Of a stretch of DNA of 64,000 nt, positions 39,851-52,474 are shown in pieces. The notes beneath the pieces were generated by a model, which did no database searches, was not told the origin of the DNA, and saw only the letters and a program-made list of their open reading frames with translations. Numbering within the stretch: position 1 is the first letter of the stretch; each line of letters starts with the position of its first letter. A program made the translations under genes and the position numbers. Source of the stretch: Planococcus citri (lineage: Eukaryota; Arthropoda; Insecta; Hemiptera; Pseudococcidae); the NCBI RefSeq assembly GCF_950023065.1, contig NC_088677.1:24077230-24141229 (forward strand), written 5' to 3'.

Positions 39851-42480
39851 AAATCATCTTTGCTCCCAAACAAATTTTTTTGTTTTCTTCATTTTTCCAA
39901 CTTTTTGGTACTTTATAAGAAGACATGAATATTATTGGCAGGCCCAGGGAGGTTTTTTCTCTTTAGAAAAATTCTAATTAGAAATCAAGTTAAACTTTTC
40001 GAGAAAGTTTTTACTTCTTTCGTGCTTGGATTTTTTTGTTTCGTTTTTTTGATTTTTTCCAATTTTTGTATCTCGATTCCAAAGTCTTTCTTTTTGGTTT
40101 TGAAAAATTTTATTAAACATCATGTGGATCCAATTTGACCTATCAGAATCTGATCAGGTCAGATTAGAGTTTTGGTCATTTAATAAGGGCAGGACCGTTG
40201 AGAAGGGGCAAAGCGTGTTTTCTGGGAGGCCTGGCAAAAGAAGGATCTGTGATGAAAGAACCTGTTAGGTATTTTATTTCTCAAATCACAAGTTTTCAAA
40301 AACTTTTGCTCTTCATTTTCAAAATTAATATCCTAAAAAAAAAACTTCAATAATTCTAAAATTTTAAAAACCAAAAATCAACTCCTGGCAAAAAAAACAT
40401 AATTTTCAGTTCTCTTAAAATACAAATTTTCAATTTTTTCCCTTGTTCCGCTCAGGCCAATTTGTTTCTTGTTTTAAAATAACAAAATTCTCATTTGGAC
40501 GCCCAAACATCCAAAACAGAAAATTAAAAATTTTATTAGTCGTCTAAATAGTTATCTATTATACCTATCAATTGGCGAAATTGGTATTTCCCCCTCTATA
40601 TCAGTTGACAAATTTTCAATTAAACCCCTCTCCCCTCCCCCTCCCTCTCTCAAAAACCTCTACATAGTTTCGTCCCTAGAAATAGAGTCAAATTATATCG
40701 GAACCGAGCTCGCATAGATTCAAACATTTTCCCTGGTTACATACTTACTGGATAAATACTTAGAACACGTAATCGAATCCAAAACTTTATTTTTGGGAAC
40801 TAGGTAATCAGAAATTAGCTGTTTCTCTAATCATCAGCATAGTGTCATTCGCGTTCCATTTAAAATTAGGTATCATATTTTTCTCTAGGTAAGTGTTCAT
40901 TAGGGAAAAAACAAAATATATCAAGCAGTCTTAATTAGACTAATACCACACCCCTATCTAATGAAATCAGACAGGTAACTAGTCAAAAGTAGGAATCACT
41001 TTTTTTCACGAATTATTGACATATCATTCACGTTCTATTGAAAAACGATTATGCATTTTATCTTTTTCAACGACTCGTTTGAGGAAACGGAAAATATTAT
41101 GCTTATCAGTAGTCGTAATGAGGCCTACACAAGCTCTTAGAGACGATTTAAATTATGCCGAGTTCATAGTAACGAATTTTCAAAATAATATGTAATACTC
41201 GTATAATGATTGAAATGAATCCTAAAGCTTCAAGTCCATTTTCAAAACAATGTTCCAACATAATGCACATATAAATAACTCACACCCCGATGGTAATTTT
41301 TACATCCATTTATCGCGTTTAAATCGAAGAAAAATTGAATGACTATTTTTACTGGGCACGTGCGCGGAAATATTATATCTTCACGGAATCTATACAACGT
41401 AAGACCAATTTCTCACTATCCCTTCATCAGTTTGAATGCTTCACACTCAACCATGCAGATTAGTTCTACGAAACGATCAGATTGAAGTGATTGGAAAAAT
41501 AAACGATTCGGATTCTCAATTAGAATACCCACGCGTGAATTGAATTCAATGAGCTGAAATGTGACGACGTACGTAGGTAGGCATTGGAAATGGGGAATTC
41601 TCTGAAAATTGTACTACAATTTCACCTGTTTTCTTCGAAGAAAAACATACCACTCCTATGAATCCCAATGCCAACTTTCTAAGAAAAATATGCAGGGGTA
41701 TTTCTAAAAAATTTTCATTGCATAAGCATATTTATTTGCTACATACGAGTAGGTTCAATCACGTGTGTCGTATACTTACCTCTACCTACCTAGAATATCA
41801 GCAAAATACATAATATGTAATATGGAAAAAATGATGGAAAATACTGATGTATGCAAATTTATCGGAGGGAATTTATTGTAACTAAAATGCGAGTTTAACC
41901 GCTTTTATTGCATTTTCATGAAACGAGTCACATGTGCAATAGTTTGCATATTAAAAATAGACGATGAAATTTACATTTGTTGATTGAGTCATAGTTACTT
42001 AATTAATTTCGTTTTTATTAAGAACTGTTTGTACACTTATGATTTTCACATGACATCGAAGACCGAAGAAAGTGACAAACAGAAATACTAGAAGAAGAGG
42101 CTGCAAATTTAATGAAGCTTGATTATTCGAGTCGAATTTTTCTTAATTTGCTTTTCAACTTTAAGAAATATCCAACATCGTGCATCGGGGTAGTATTTTT
42201 GAGAATTACTGGATGAAGCGAATTCGCAGCACCAAATTTCCTGGATCAAGTTAATACTCGTCGTATCTAGTCGGTCTGGAGTTATTTGAAAATTCCTGTA
42301 GAAAACCAGTCGAATGTCCAAAGTTTTCAAAATGTCCCGAATTTGCGAAAAATGCATCCGATTGTCCATAATTTGAGAAATAAATTGGTCGAGTGGGTCA
42401 CTGACTAGCGCCAATCGCGTTTAAATTCGTGCTAAAGTTGAACTGAATACATTTCAGGTATCTTTTTCGAGAACTGGAAT
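39851..42480. other. No identified gene; partly unique sequence
   Basis: 40140-40620 has repeat remnants and CT-rich sequence. 40680-42480 is higher-complexity. One 101-codon minus ORF is listed separately. Confidence 0.4.
42109..42414 (-). CDS. Unrecognised ORF, possible exon or gene fragment
   Basis: Open frame with balanced composition: DNRMHFSQIRDILKTLDIRL, DTTSINLIQEIWCC and YYPDARCWIFLKVEKQIKKN. The first ATG is ~15 codons in. No domain recognised. Stands out from AT-rich noise but lacks clear splice sites. Confidence 0.25.
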   Translation of the reverse strand: MALVSDPLDQFISQIMDNRMHFSQIRDILKTLDIRLVFYRNFQITPDRLDTTSINLIQEIWCCEFASSSNSQKYYPDARCWIFLKVEKQIKKNSTRIIKLH

Positions 42481-42499
42481 CAACAAAATATGACTAGAG

Positions 42500-42840
42500 G
42501 TTACAGAACGGCATGAAACCACTTTCAATTTTGACTTATTATATTGTTGAGAATGAGATAGAGAAGTAAAGTGAATTTCAGCACTCCAATTTCATTGGGT
42601 GAAATTTTATGAAAAATTCCAGCTCTCCAAAATCTACTGAAGGATCCAGATTGGCTCAAAACGATTTGAAAACGTTTCCAATCGATTTCAGGAGTCAAAA
42701 AGAGGGTACATTCCAAATTTGAATTTCCCAAGTCGATTTGGTGATTTTCTTTTCAAAATTTTGGTTTTTGAAAAATCCACTAAAAATTGAAAAATGTACT
42801 TCAACACCAGAAATTTTAATTATTCCTTGAATGTTTTTTC
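42500..42840. repeat. Diverged half-copy of the foldback family
   Basis: Shares GAAAATTTTATG..., the AACGTTTCCAATCGATTT phrase and downstream order with the arms of the elements at 5453 and 17299. Only one arm is present. Confidence 0.55.
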
Positions 42841-42966
42841 GATTTAGCAGTGTCTGGTTCAAAAATTTCTCAGCCAGTTGGGATATCTGTTTTGGTAGTA
42901 TTTTTGTAAAGAATTAGCTACTGTCGACATGTTGGGTCTTTTATTACAGCTTTTACAAAAGAAGTA

Positions 42967-43572
42967 AGGTGCACCGGGGCAAGTCAGAATGATTTTTCGC
43001 AATTTCAACTTTGACCAGCTGTTACTCCCCTTCTAATGAACCAATATGGATCAAATTTATTATGTAGGTTCCCATAAGGGTTCTTAACCTATGGTGAAAA
43101 TTTGAGCGCGATTGACACAGTAGCTTTCGCTCAGTGGAATAAAATATAAACTGTGCTGACTTACCCCAATTGGGGGAAGTCAGAACAGGCTAAACTCTGC
43201 AGAGGCGTAGATCACAAACCGAGCGTCCTAGAAAAATTGCACAGAAACAAAATTGTAGAGAATTTAATTCTCTTTGAGATCACTCTCATCAGATTTTCAC
43301 TAGGACGCACGGTTCGTCCGCTATATGCGAAAAACTAAGATATAGAAAGTCTGTATTTTAGACCAAATTCAAAATAAGTTCAAAACAACAACAAAATACA
43401 ATTGAACCAAAGACATCTAAAATGAAACTGAATGGCGAAAATTTTTATGCCGTGATGAAGTAGGGGTAGTACCCTCAAGTCACCTTTAGTGGCACTTCGC
43501 CAGATATAAACCTCTAGGCGCTAGAGCAAGTTTTCTAACTTACCCCAAATTCCAACTTCCCCCGGTGCACCT
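42967..43572. mobile_element. 606-bp MITE with TA duplication
   Basis: Termini AGGTGCACCGGGGCAAG and inverse CTTCCCCCGGTGCACCT, with TA at 42965-42966 and 43573-43574 (Tc1/mariner-like target). An internal short palindrome CTTACCCCAATTGGGGGAAG sits near 43161. No transposase. Confidence 0.82.
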
Positions 43573-43574
43573 TA

Positions 43575-45560
43575 TAGTCTTTTGGAATTTTGACGAAAAA
43601 CTGGTATTTTTTTCGTAATTTTGACCAAAAAAAAAACGGATTTTGTGCAACAAAAGAAGTAAGATTTTCTTAAAGTCTTTATTGCAATTTTGGCCAGAAA
43701 AAAACAGCCTTTTTGGTCATTTTGATAGAAAAAGAGGTATTTTTGGAAGTTCTCATAAAGCATACATCTAATTTATATTTATAATATTCACAAAAAGGTA
43801 GGCTATTTTTGCAATTTTCACAAAAAAGTAGGTAAAATTTTTAAGGATTCTGAAAAAAAAATAGTGTTTTGCAAGTTAAAAAAAAACAGATTTTCTGTAT
43901 TGAAAAAAAAAACTGTTTTTTTTGCTATGTTGATAAAAAAAAACAAGTAGTTTTTGCGTCAAAAAAGCAAGATTTTCAAAAAAATTTTACATTGAAGGTT
44001 TTTACCGCAATTTTGAAAAAAACAAGACACAATCTACATTACAAAACAACGTTATCGAAAAAAGGTTACAGGCTAGCTTCTTTTCTATTGGTTAATAGAA
44101 TTAAGGGTTTTTATATATATATAAGCTGTATTCAGCTTAGAAAATAGTCTTGTAAATATCTACAACCAAATAACATCTCTCTTGTTAACTTGGTGTTCGT
44201 GTTGCTTTCTTGACTCGCATTCTTTCTCTCTCTTGCTTCTCTCTCTTCTCTCTCGCACCCATTCAACTACTTGCGGGCCTGATAGAAAAATAGTTTTTGT
44301 GTTGAAAATTTTTACTAAACGTGGGTATTTTAGGTATACAGTTTTTACAAATGAGTAGAATTTTTTGCATTTTTTACAAAAACCAATTTTTTTGGAATTT
44401 TGATGAAAAATTGATTTTTGTTTGCAATTTTGACGACAAAAAACTGATTGTTTTGAGAAGGAAAGAAAGATTTTCTGAAAATTTGGATCCAAAAAAAAGT
44501 TGTTATTCCCAGAATTTTGGGGAAAAATAAGACTTTTTGGGAATTTTGATAGAAAAACAGTTTTTTAACATTTTTTACAACAAAGTAAGTACTCAAGTTT
44601 TTTTTAGAGATTTTGATACAAAACCACTTTTTTAAAAAAAATTTTAAAAAGCACTTTTTGGCACAAAAAGTAAAATGTTCTACAAAAAATTGACCAAAAA
44701 AAGGGTTTTCTGCACTTTGGCAAAAAAAACAACACTAAGTACTTAAAGTTTTTTTTTTTTTTTTTTTTAAATTTTGACAAAACATGGGTAGTTTTTTACA
44801 ATTTTTACAACAAAGTAGGTACTAAAGTTGCTTTTTTAAATTTTGATAAAAAACCCAATTTATGTTTAGAAATTTTTAAAAAAGCATTTTTTTGGCACAA
44901 AAAGTAAAATTTTATGAAAAATCGACAAAAAAAAGAATTTGCTGCAATGTTGGGAAAAAAACAAAACTTTTTGGCAATTTCGATAAAAAAACACGTTTTT
45001 TTTTTGAAATTTTGACAAAATTTGGGTAGTTTTTCACCAAGTACTTGTACTTACTTGAGTTTTTTTAAAAATTTGATAAAAAACTATTTTTTCAGCAATT
45101 TTGACCAAATTTTGACCAAAAAAACACATTTTTGTGGTACAAAAAAGCAAAAATTTTCGAATAAAAATCGATTAAAAAAAAGGTATTTTCTGCATTTTTG
45201 GCACCAAAAAAGAGTTAGATTTTTTGGCAATTTCGATAAAAAAACTTTTTTTGTGGAAATTTTGATGTTTTTTTTACAGTTTTTACAAAACATGAGATTT
45301 TTTGCGATTGCGGTAAAGCAAGTAACATTAATTGTTTTGCAATTTTGACCCAAAAAAAGAAAAATTTTCTTTTCGACAAAAAAGCAAGACTTTCTGCAAA
45401 TGGCCAAAAAAAGTATTTCCTGAAATTTTGATAAAAAACAAGAGTTTTTGGCAATTTATATTTTGATGATTCTGAATGTATAAAAACAGATTTTCCTTGA
45501 AAATTTAGATGAATCAAGTATGGTTTTCTTGCATTTTCGACCAAAACGAGGCTTCTTTAA
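43575..45560. repeat. AT-rich CAATTTTGAYAAAAAA array
   Basis: Irregular tandem of TTTGGCAATTTTGATAAAAA-type words with long A and T runs. The many short ORFs on both strands are artefacts. A unique patch near 44040-44290 includes CT-rich sequence. Confidence 0.75.
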
Positions 45561-45889
45561 AAGTCTGATCAGAATTTTGCCGGCATTATTGTGCATTTTG
45601 AGTAAATGGGTTCGAGAAAACTTGATTCGAGAATTTTGGGCTTCGGGAAAACGGCGATTCGGGAGTTTTTCTTTACCTATATTGAAAGAGCATGTCTTGA
45701 AACCCCCGTAACCAAAATTTCAGTTCCTAAAAGTTCATTTTTGGAATTTTGGCGGATTTTCGAAACCCTGTTTCAATTACGATTTCCAAACTTACCGATT
45801 CATTAATATATTTTTTTTTTGAACGAAATGAACTAATGTGAATTATTCCTTCAAATTCAACTCCCTCACCCCCATATCAACAATTAAGT

Positions 45890-46039
45890 TACTAGTTTTG
45901 GTCCATTCTGGAGCCTCCGGCGACGTTTCAATCTTTTCCAGGAACTTCAAAATCATTCTACAGATGCCAAAAGTGAACCTATAACGTTGATCGGTGCTCA
46001 TGAAGCACCCATTCGATCATTTTAGGTAGATATAGTGCA
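45890..46039. repeat. Copy of the 327-bp family, split by the palindrome
   Basis: CATTCTGGAGCCTCCGGCGA and following phrases match the intron 1 family. The unit appears to resume at ~49112 with CCAGTTCAAAAGTGAATTTT, so the palindrome inserted into it. Confidence 0.6.
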
Positions 46040-49000
46040 AAAGGGTACCCCCGGATAAGATAGGCAAAATGCCCTTAACCTCGGATTTCGATGAAACTCA
46101 CAGGATATGTTTAGTACCCCCAAAAAATAATTTTGGGCCCATAACCCGCTCCCCACCCCACCCCCCTCAGGCAGGGGGGCCAAAAAACGCGTTTTTCAGG
46201 GGGAAAATTCTGCATCAGCGAGTAATTGAGGTAAATTTATTCTGTAAACGAATATAGTTAGAGGATACATGGGGGTACCTCTCTGAATTTTTTCAGAATT
46301 TTTCATCGCATGGGGGGAGAAGGAGGGACAAAAGAAAACTTTAAATCGACATTACTCCGGAACGAAAAAACATACCAAAACGATTTTTTCGTCAAATATG
46401 TATTTTTAGGTCTACTTTCTATAGAAATCATCACCCGGCCATTTGGAGTGGTGGGTCAAGCTCAAAAGCTCAAAAAACTCTCAAAAAACCACGTTTTTTA
46501 CGTTTTTCTCCAAAAATATGGACAAATGGCCGAAATCGAAGAGAACCAAGTTGTTCAGCGTGAAATTTTACCTCAGAATGGGTAATTGAAAATTCATTTA
46601 TACCGCGCGATCGTATGGTAAAACTACACGCGCAGAAGTATTTTTGCTTATATGTATGTATCAAGATAGCTAAAAGGGTATTCCTGAGTAAAATAGGTAA
46701 AATGCCCCTGTCCTCAGATTTCTGAAACTTTGATGAAACATCGTTGGGTACCTTTAAACAAAATATTGGAGTCAAAAAAAATTCCCCCACCTCACCTCCC
46801 TTGCTCACAATAGTGAAAAAACGTTTTTGGGGGGAGGGAGATCCTTCAACGAGTTTTGTAAAAAGAAAATATATATTCTGAATTCACTTAAAATATATGG
46901 GGGAGACAGTATAATGAAAGTACCTACAAACCTACATACATATTTGAGATTCTGCGTCGATCTATGCTATTGCGGATGCCGTCAAAATCCAAGTGCACTT
47001 TTAGAGTTCTACTGAGCCATTGAAAATTTGCAAATAGTTTTTTTTGGGGGGGGGGGTATTAGTAGTTGGTGTTTTGAAAATCTTTTCTTCGCAAATGTTT
47101 CGCTATAATGAAGAAGAAACATTGAAAGATTTATTTCTGAAACTGAGGAAATATTTTGGAACGCAGTGACGCCAATATTTTAAGTTTCAAAAAATCGAGA
47201 AAAATTGCAAAAAATTCCTAAATTGTGGGTAGTTACTTTTTCGAAATCAGCAATAACAATTAAAAATAATAGCATAGAATGGACGCAGAATCTCAAATAA
47301 TTTTATTTGGGACTGGGTCTTCATTTTTCTCAAAAGAAATTGGGTACAGGGGCTACAATGAAAAAACACGGTTTTTTCGAAAATACCCCCAGCTTTGAGG
47401 TCTCATGTTTTCCTTTTTTTAGGGGCACTTCTAAAGCTAGAATTTTTCTGTACAACTTTCAACTCAAAATGAGTCAAAATTACAGTTTTTGCTGCAATTG
47501 ATAAAAATTCACATGTTTTTTCCCCAATATTTAGCGATCCACCAAATCTACTACTTAGGTAAAGGTATACTTTATTGTGTTTCCAATGTACTTGGTAGGT
47601 AACTCACATAAAAATTTAATGGTCGACACCAAAAAGAAACCTTTCTGATAGTTTTGAGTTAAGATACTATGTACTTGAAAAATACTTTGTAATTCAAGAA
47701 AATCTTGATTAAGAAGTTGCATGGTGTTAATTGCGCTATAATGAAGCATTTTTCACAAAAAATCTAATTTTTGGACAAACTCTCTCCTCAATGTGACCGT
47801 TAGGAGGATCCAACTTCAAATCAAACTTCATATTCGTGTTCAGCGAGTTCGATTCATATGATAACGATACCCATATTGTCAATCTACTTTCGCCCCAAAA
47901 TTTGTGAGAGGGGGTGCCTATGGCCCCAAAATTGGAGTTTCGAGAAGTTAGTTGGTTTTCTATTGTTTTTGGAGGTCAGAATGCAAAATTACAAATCGCT
48001 TTTTTTTGGTGGTGCCGTGACTCAAAAAACACAATTTTGAGTGTTTTTTGAGTTTTTGAAGATGGCCCACCTGGAGGGAAAATTTGAAAAAAAAATACCA
48101 ATTATAGTACTCATGCTGATATATTTTTGAAAAAAAATTCTTGTGCTTGAATTAGGTTTGAAGATAGGGGAGTTTCAAATTTTCTTTTGTCATCTTCCCC
48201 CTGGGGAGCCAACAATTTTTGCAAAAAATTACGTTGCTAGATTCATATCTTCTTTAAGTACATATTTTGAGTGAATACTGATTTTTTTTCAAAACTCGTT
48301 GAAGCATGATCCCTCCCACAAAAAAAACGTTTTTTCGCTATTGTGAGCAAGGGAGGTGGGGTGGGGGAATTTTTTTTGACTCCAATATTTTGTTTAAAGG
48401 TACCCAACGATGTTTCATCAAAGTTTCAGAAATCTGAGGACAGGGGCATTTTACCTATTTTACTCAGGAATACCCTTTTAGCTATCTTGATACATACATA
48501 TAAGCAAAAATACTTCTGCGCGTGTAGTTTTACCATACGATCGCGCGGTATAAATGAATTTTCAATTACCCATTCTGAGGTAAAATTTCACGCTGAACAA
48601 CTTGGTTCTCTTCGATTTCGGCCATTTGTCCATATTTTTGGAGAAAAACGTAAAAAACGTGGTTTTTTGAGAGTTTTTTGAGCTTTTGAGCTTGACCCAC
48701 CACTCCAAATGGCCGGGTGATGATTTCTATAGAAAGTAGACCTAAAAATACATATTTGACGAAAAAATCGTTTTGGTATGTTTTTTCGTTCCGGAGTAAT
48801 GTCGATTTAAAGTTTTCTTTTGTCCCTCCTTCTCCCCCCATGCGATGAAAAATTCTGAAAAAATTCAGAGAGGTACCCCCATGTATCCTCTAACTATATT
48901 CGTTTACAGAATAAATTTACCTCAATTACTCGCTGATGCAGAATTTTCCCCCTGAAAAACGCGTTTTTTGGCCCCCCTGCCTGAGGGGGGTGGGGTGGGG

Positions 49001-49111
49001 AGCGGGTTATGGGCCCAAAATTATTTTTTGGGGGTACTAAACATATCCTGTGAGTTTCATCGAAATCCGAGGTTAAGGGCATTTTGCCTATCTTATCCGG
49101 GGGTACCCTTT
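46040..49111. mobile_element. 3.07-kb palindromic element with near-identical arms
   Basis: Outer ends AAAGGGTACCCCCGGATAA and inverse. Arms pair base for base without gaps from 46040-46808 to 48343-49111 (coordinate sum constant at 95151). I noticed only two differences (46792/48359 and 46814/48337). Weaker pairing continues to ~46900 and ~48255, around a ~1.4-kb unrelated centre. Mirrored ORFs are identical or differ by one residue, so not independent genes. Superfamily unknown; no clear target duplication. Confidence 0.88.
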
Positions 49112-49450
49112 CACAAATGCCAGTTCAAAAGTGAATTTTTGGCCAATTCTGTAAATTCTAAAAAAAGTTGGAAAAAAAATACAATTTTCAAAAAAGTATG
49201 CAACAAGCGAGTTTTCTGCAAAGATATCGTCCGGTATTATCTACACGATCACCTGTCCCGAAAACAGGGCTTAAAATAAGTGGTTATTGGTCTGTGAGGC
49301 TCAAAAACTCTTGATTTTCATTTGAAAAAATGCAAACATTGCCCTTGAATTAATTTTTTTGGATTTTTTCAAATAAGTATGTAGATATTCAAATTTTCAA
49401 AATTCGCCAAAAATACAAAAATAAATTTATGGACGTGAAATTTGAGTTGT
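49112..49450. repeat. Continuation of the 327-bp repeat family
   Basis: Phrases such as TTCAAAAGTGAATTTTTGGC resemble 35650-36010. Grades into unique sequence. Confidence 0.45.
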
Positions 49451-51466
49451 ATAGGTGTTTTAAGACATTTCTACTCTTTCGATATGGTTCTCTTTTCCTC
49501 AAATCGAAGAGTGCCAGTTCAAAAGATTCCTTTGTGAGATGGAAATGAAGTGCAATGACACATTGACACTATATTACTCCTGAAGCTTCGAGCTTCGCTT
49601 ACAGATTTGAAATCAACAATGGGATCACACGATAGGTTTTAATCCCATACAATGCTTTCGGTAAGATTATAATGATTTTGAATCACCAATTCTCGAGGCA
49701 TTTGGACTCGGAGACTGGACATATAAACGATACAATATAATTGGATACAACATCGATAGGTACCTATAATAATACTTCATCACCCAAAATATACGAATTC
49801 GAATTCTCAGAATAAGACACAAGTCAAAGCCGGAACACACGCGTTCAATGGCATTTTCGCCATTCATTCTTCATTATCATGTAATTTAATTACTCTATTA
49901 ATATATCAATGATATATCGACACAAAATACGAGTTGAACGTACCTCGCAGTCGCAATTCATAACTCTATTACAACTACTCGTACTCGTATGTGTATTTGA
50001 GATAACGAAACCATGAAACCAATCAGATGAAGGGCAGGTTCGATGAGCCAACTTGATCAATTGGCGGGCAAATTATTCCACTACACATACGTCACAAATG
50101 CATATAACCATCAAAATGGAGCCCGGGGGCATCTTGGCGGCGACTCGACCATCACCATTCACCAGCATCCGCGAAACGCCATATTCGACCAATTTGCCAG
50201 CATGATTTTTTTTTTTTAACTTAAAAATACGAATCGCGAATCGAATAAAAAAACGAAAAAAAAACTCGAATTAAAATAGGCTAACAATAGCACACAACGA
50301 TAACGGTTTGTACGCGAGATGAGGCGCTTCGCTTTCGATGCTCGTACTCGTATATAGTTTTTTTTATCAGAGAAAAAAAACGCACACGTGCACACCCACA
50401 CAAACGTACGCAATGTATATTACAGTCTAGTACACAATTACACATAGACAGACAGACAGAACACAGACATCAGTGGCAGTCCCAGTCCTAGTCCGGTACC
50501 AGTTGGCAGTTGATGCTACTTGCTGTGAGAGTAGGTACCAGCAACCACTAACGAGTTACATACGTTTTTTGTGTGATGTGCTTTGTGTTTGCTCTCTGTG
50601 ATGATATTTCGTATATTAAAATTTTACGTATTTCAAGTTTTTTTTTTTGTTTGAAAAATAAATCGTGATTATTACGATATTGGATTAGGTTTTACAAGTC
50701 GAGTTAGCAGTTAGCGATAAATTATAAATTGTGTAGGCCTGGGGGATGATTAGGTACCTACCTAGTTTAGTGAGTTGACTGAGAAGTCTTAAAGATCAAG
50801 GATGAAACCTTCCTAGGTGTCTGTAGGGTAATCAATACCGATTGGCTGATTTTAATGCTATAGTCAGCATCTTTGATACTTAAAAAATAGGTGAAATAGT
50901 GCCAGGAATACTTACAAGGTAGAGTAGGTAGGTTTGGTAGGTATATAAGTTGATGAATGAGTAGCTTACGAAGCTCGAGTAGGGTATCCTGGATCCAGCA
51001 GCCAATTCACAATAGGTATTTGGTGGATTGATGAAAGAGCGAATAGCAGAGCACGAACACTATATAACCGAGCATGCCAGTTTACGATGTACGAGATGAA
51101 CGAGCCCGAGAGTGAATAAAAATTACATCACATGCCACCAAAGAGAGTACTATAAACTGAACAAATTACTGCAGTTTACTTTAACAACGCACGCTACACC
51201 AATACTACTCTAAACAAATTCTACGTTCACTTCACATTCACAAAAATTCGAATCAGAGAATACCACGATCACGTTTGAGAGACTCTTTTGGGTCGTACGA
51301 CGAATGCACCAGTCTCTTCCTTAAGTAGGTAGGTAGGTATGTCCCAGCAGCACACAGAGTACGTAGAATGTCCAAGTCACAATTATGTATTATTGCAATA
51401 GTGCAAACCTATCCTATACAATAAGAATTACATTATCTGCTACACGATACATACATACATATGAAA
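49451..51466. other. Unique, moderately GC-richer region, no gene assigned
   Basis: Little repeat content. 50430-50600 (GACAGACAGACAG, then AGTCCCAGTCCTAGTCCGG) and 51040-51330 look like 5' flanking sequence of a gene, but no exon chain was found. Confidence 0.35.
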
Positions 51467-51526
51467 TTATACTGGATGCATGTTGTTTATTGGCGCTGGT
51501 CCCGCCTCTTGCGTCTTGGTAGCCAT
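51467..51526 (-). CDS. Possible first coding exon MATKTQEAGPAPINN (low confidence)
   Basis: ATG in a strong context (CGAAACATGGCT) follows a GC-rich stretch (51530-51850). The frame reads MATKTQEAGPAPINNMHPV then TAA, with a possible donor CCA|GTATAA before the stop. No downstream exon identified. Confidence 0.22.
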   Translation of the reverse strand: MATKTQEAGPAPINNMHPV

Positions 51527-51646
51527 GTTTCGATTTCGGCTCGTGCTGCTAAGTCGCGTCCACACACAAATTCACGTCGTTCGGCTGCGGCTACCACTAC
51601 GCTACTGGCGACTAGCCCCAGCCCGCCGATCCACGATGCTATGCCG

Positions 51647-52180
51647 CTATACTCGCGTATAAATTTTTACGAGACTTACGCGGTATGTTATGGCCCCCAT
51701 GAGCGTGCTATGGGCGCGAGCACGTGCAGAATGCCGATGACACGTTGACGTCGACGTCGCTGAGCGCTGGCGATGATGGCGATGACGGCGACGAGGTACA
51801 CGGTACATCGCCGATCGCGACTCGCGAGTACGCCGACTCACACAGCACACAGTTGTCTTGTCTGTTGTATGTACATTGGTATTATATGATCGTGAATTAT
51901 TATTATGATAAATTATGAATAAATTACGATTATAGTCGTTGTCGACTTGTCGTCGTACCTCATTAAGCACAATGTGCTGCTTTGTATAGGCCCAATACAG
52001 ACTGTGTAGTGGATGCGAGCGTGTAATTGGTTTTAAACCTATAAACCTAATGAAAATTAAGTACTTTGTAGTATTGTAGTACATAGATACAGCACTGAGC
52101 ACTAGCGCAAAAGCAAAGACCAATGTACTTTTTAATGTGGTGTTGTTGACGAATCCATAATAGTGTATCTTCATCTTCAT
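51647..52180 (-). CDS. 177-codon ORF with N-terminal hydrophobic segment
   Basis: ATG start. TTLKSTLVFAFALVLSAVSM is a credible transmembrane or signal-anchor segment near residues 14-33. The middle is Tyr/Asn-rich; the end is His/Arg/Ser-rich, coded by GC-rich simple sequence and antisense to an Asp-rich frame. Perhaps only the first ~40 codons are an exon. No family recognised. Confidence 0.25.
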   Translation of the reverse strand: MKMKIHYYGFVNNTTLKSTLVFAFALVLSAVSMYYNTTKYLIFIRFIGLKPITRSHPLHSLYWAYTKQHIVLNEVRRQVDNDYNRNLFIIYHNNNSRSYNTNVHTTDKTTVCCVSRRTRESRSAMYRVPRRRHRHHRQRSATSTSTCHRHSARARAHSTLMGAITYRVSLVKIYTRV

Positions 52181-52246
52181 TATTGTTCCTCTCTCATCGT
52201 CTGGTCCTCTGGTGTCTGGATACTTTTAATTTAGGCAGTTTAATTC

Positions 52247-52474
52247 TCATATCTTGAAACAGTTCACTAATATTAATATTAATTTGTCAGCTGGATCCTG
52301 GTTCTCAAAGGTTAGCTCGACTCGACTAGTTCCATCCGATTTCGAACCGAGTTTGCTTTCGCTGTTCTTGCAGCTGCTTACCAATGGCGAAATACCTATA
52401 TGGGAACCGGAATGTGATGAAGGATGAAATGTGCTGTGTCTGCATCTTTTGTGTAGATGTTGCGACATTGACAT
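52247..52474 (-). CDS. Unrecognised 75-aa ORF, possibly a first exon
   Basis: ATG start, MSMSQHLHKRCRHSTFHPSS, with balanced codons to FENQDPADKLILILVNCFKI. A GTAAGC donor-like site follows codon 31 (HIGISPL), so only the first part may be coding. Lies upstream of the other minus-strand candidates. Confidence 0.25.
   Translation of the reverse strand: MSMSQHLHKRCRHSTFHPSSHSGSHIGISPLVSSCKNSESKLGSKSDGTSRVELTFENQDPADKLILILVNCFKI

Noticed and set aside
44160..44492. 110-codon minus ORF with Arg/Glu-rich end
   Set aside because: Comes from a CT-rich simple sequence next to the AT-rich array.
45022..45544. Overlapping ~108-codon ORFs on both strands
   Set aside because: Low-complexity A/T-run translation.
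46470..46808. 112-codon ORF repeated at 48343-48681
   Set aside because: The two are mirror copies in the arms of a palindrome, and antisense frames are equally open; DNA duplication, not a gene.
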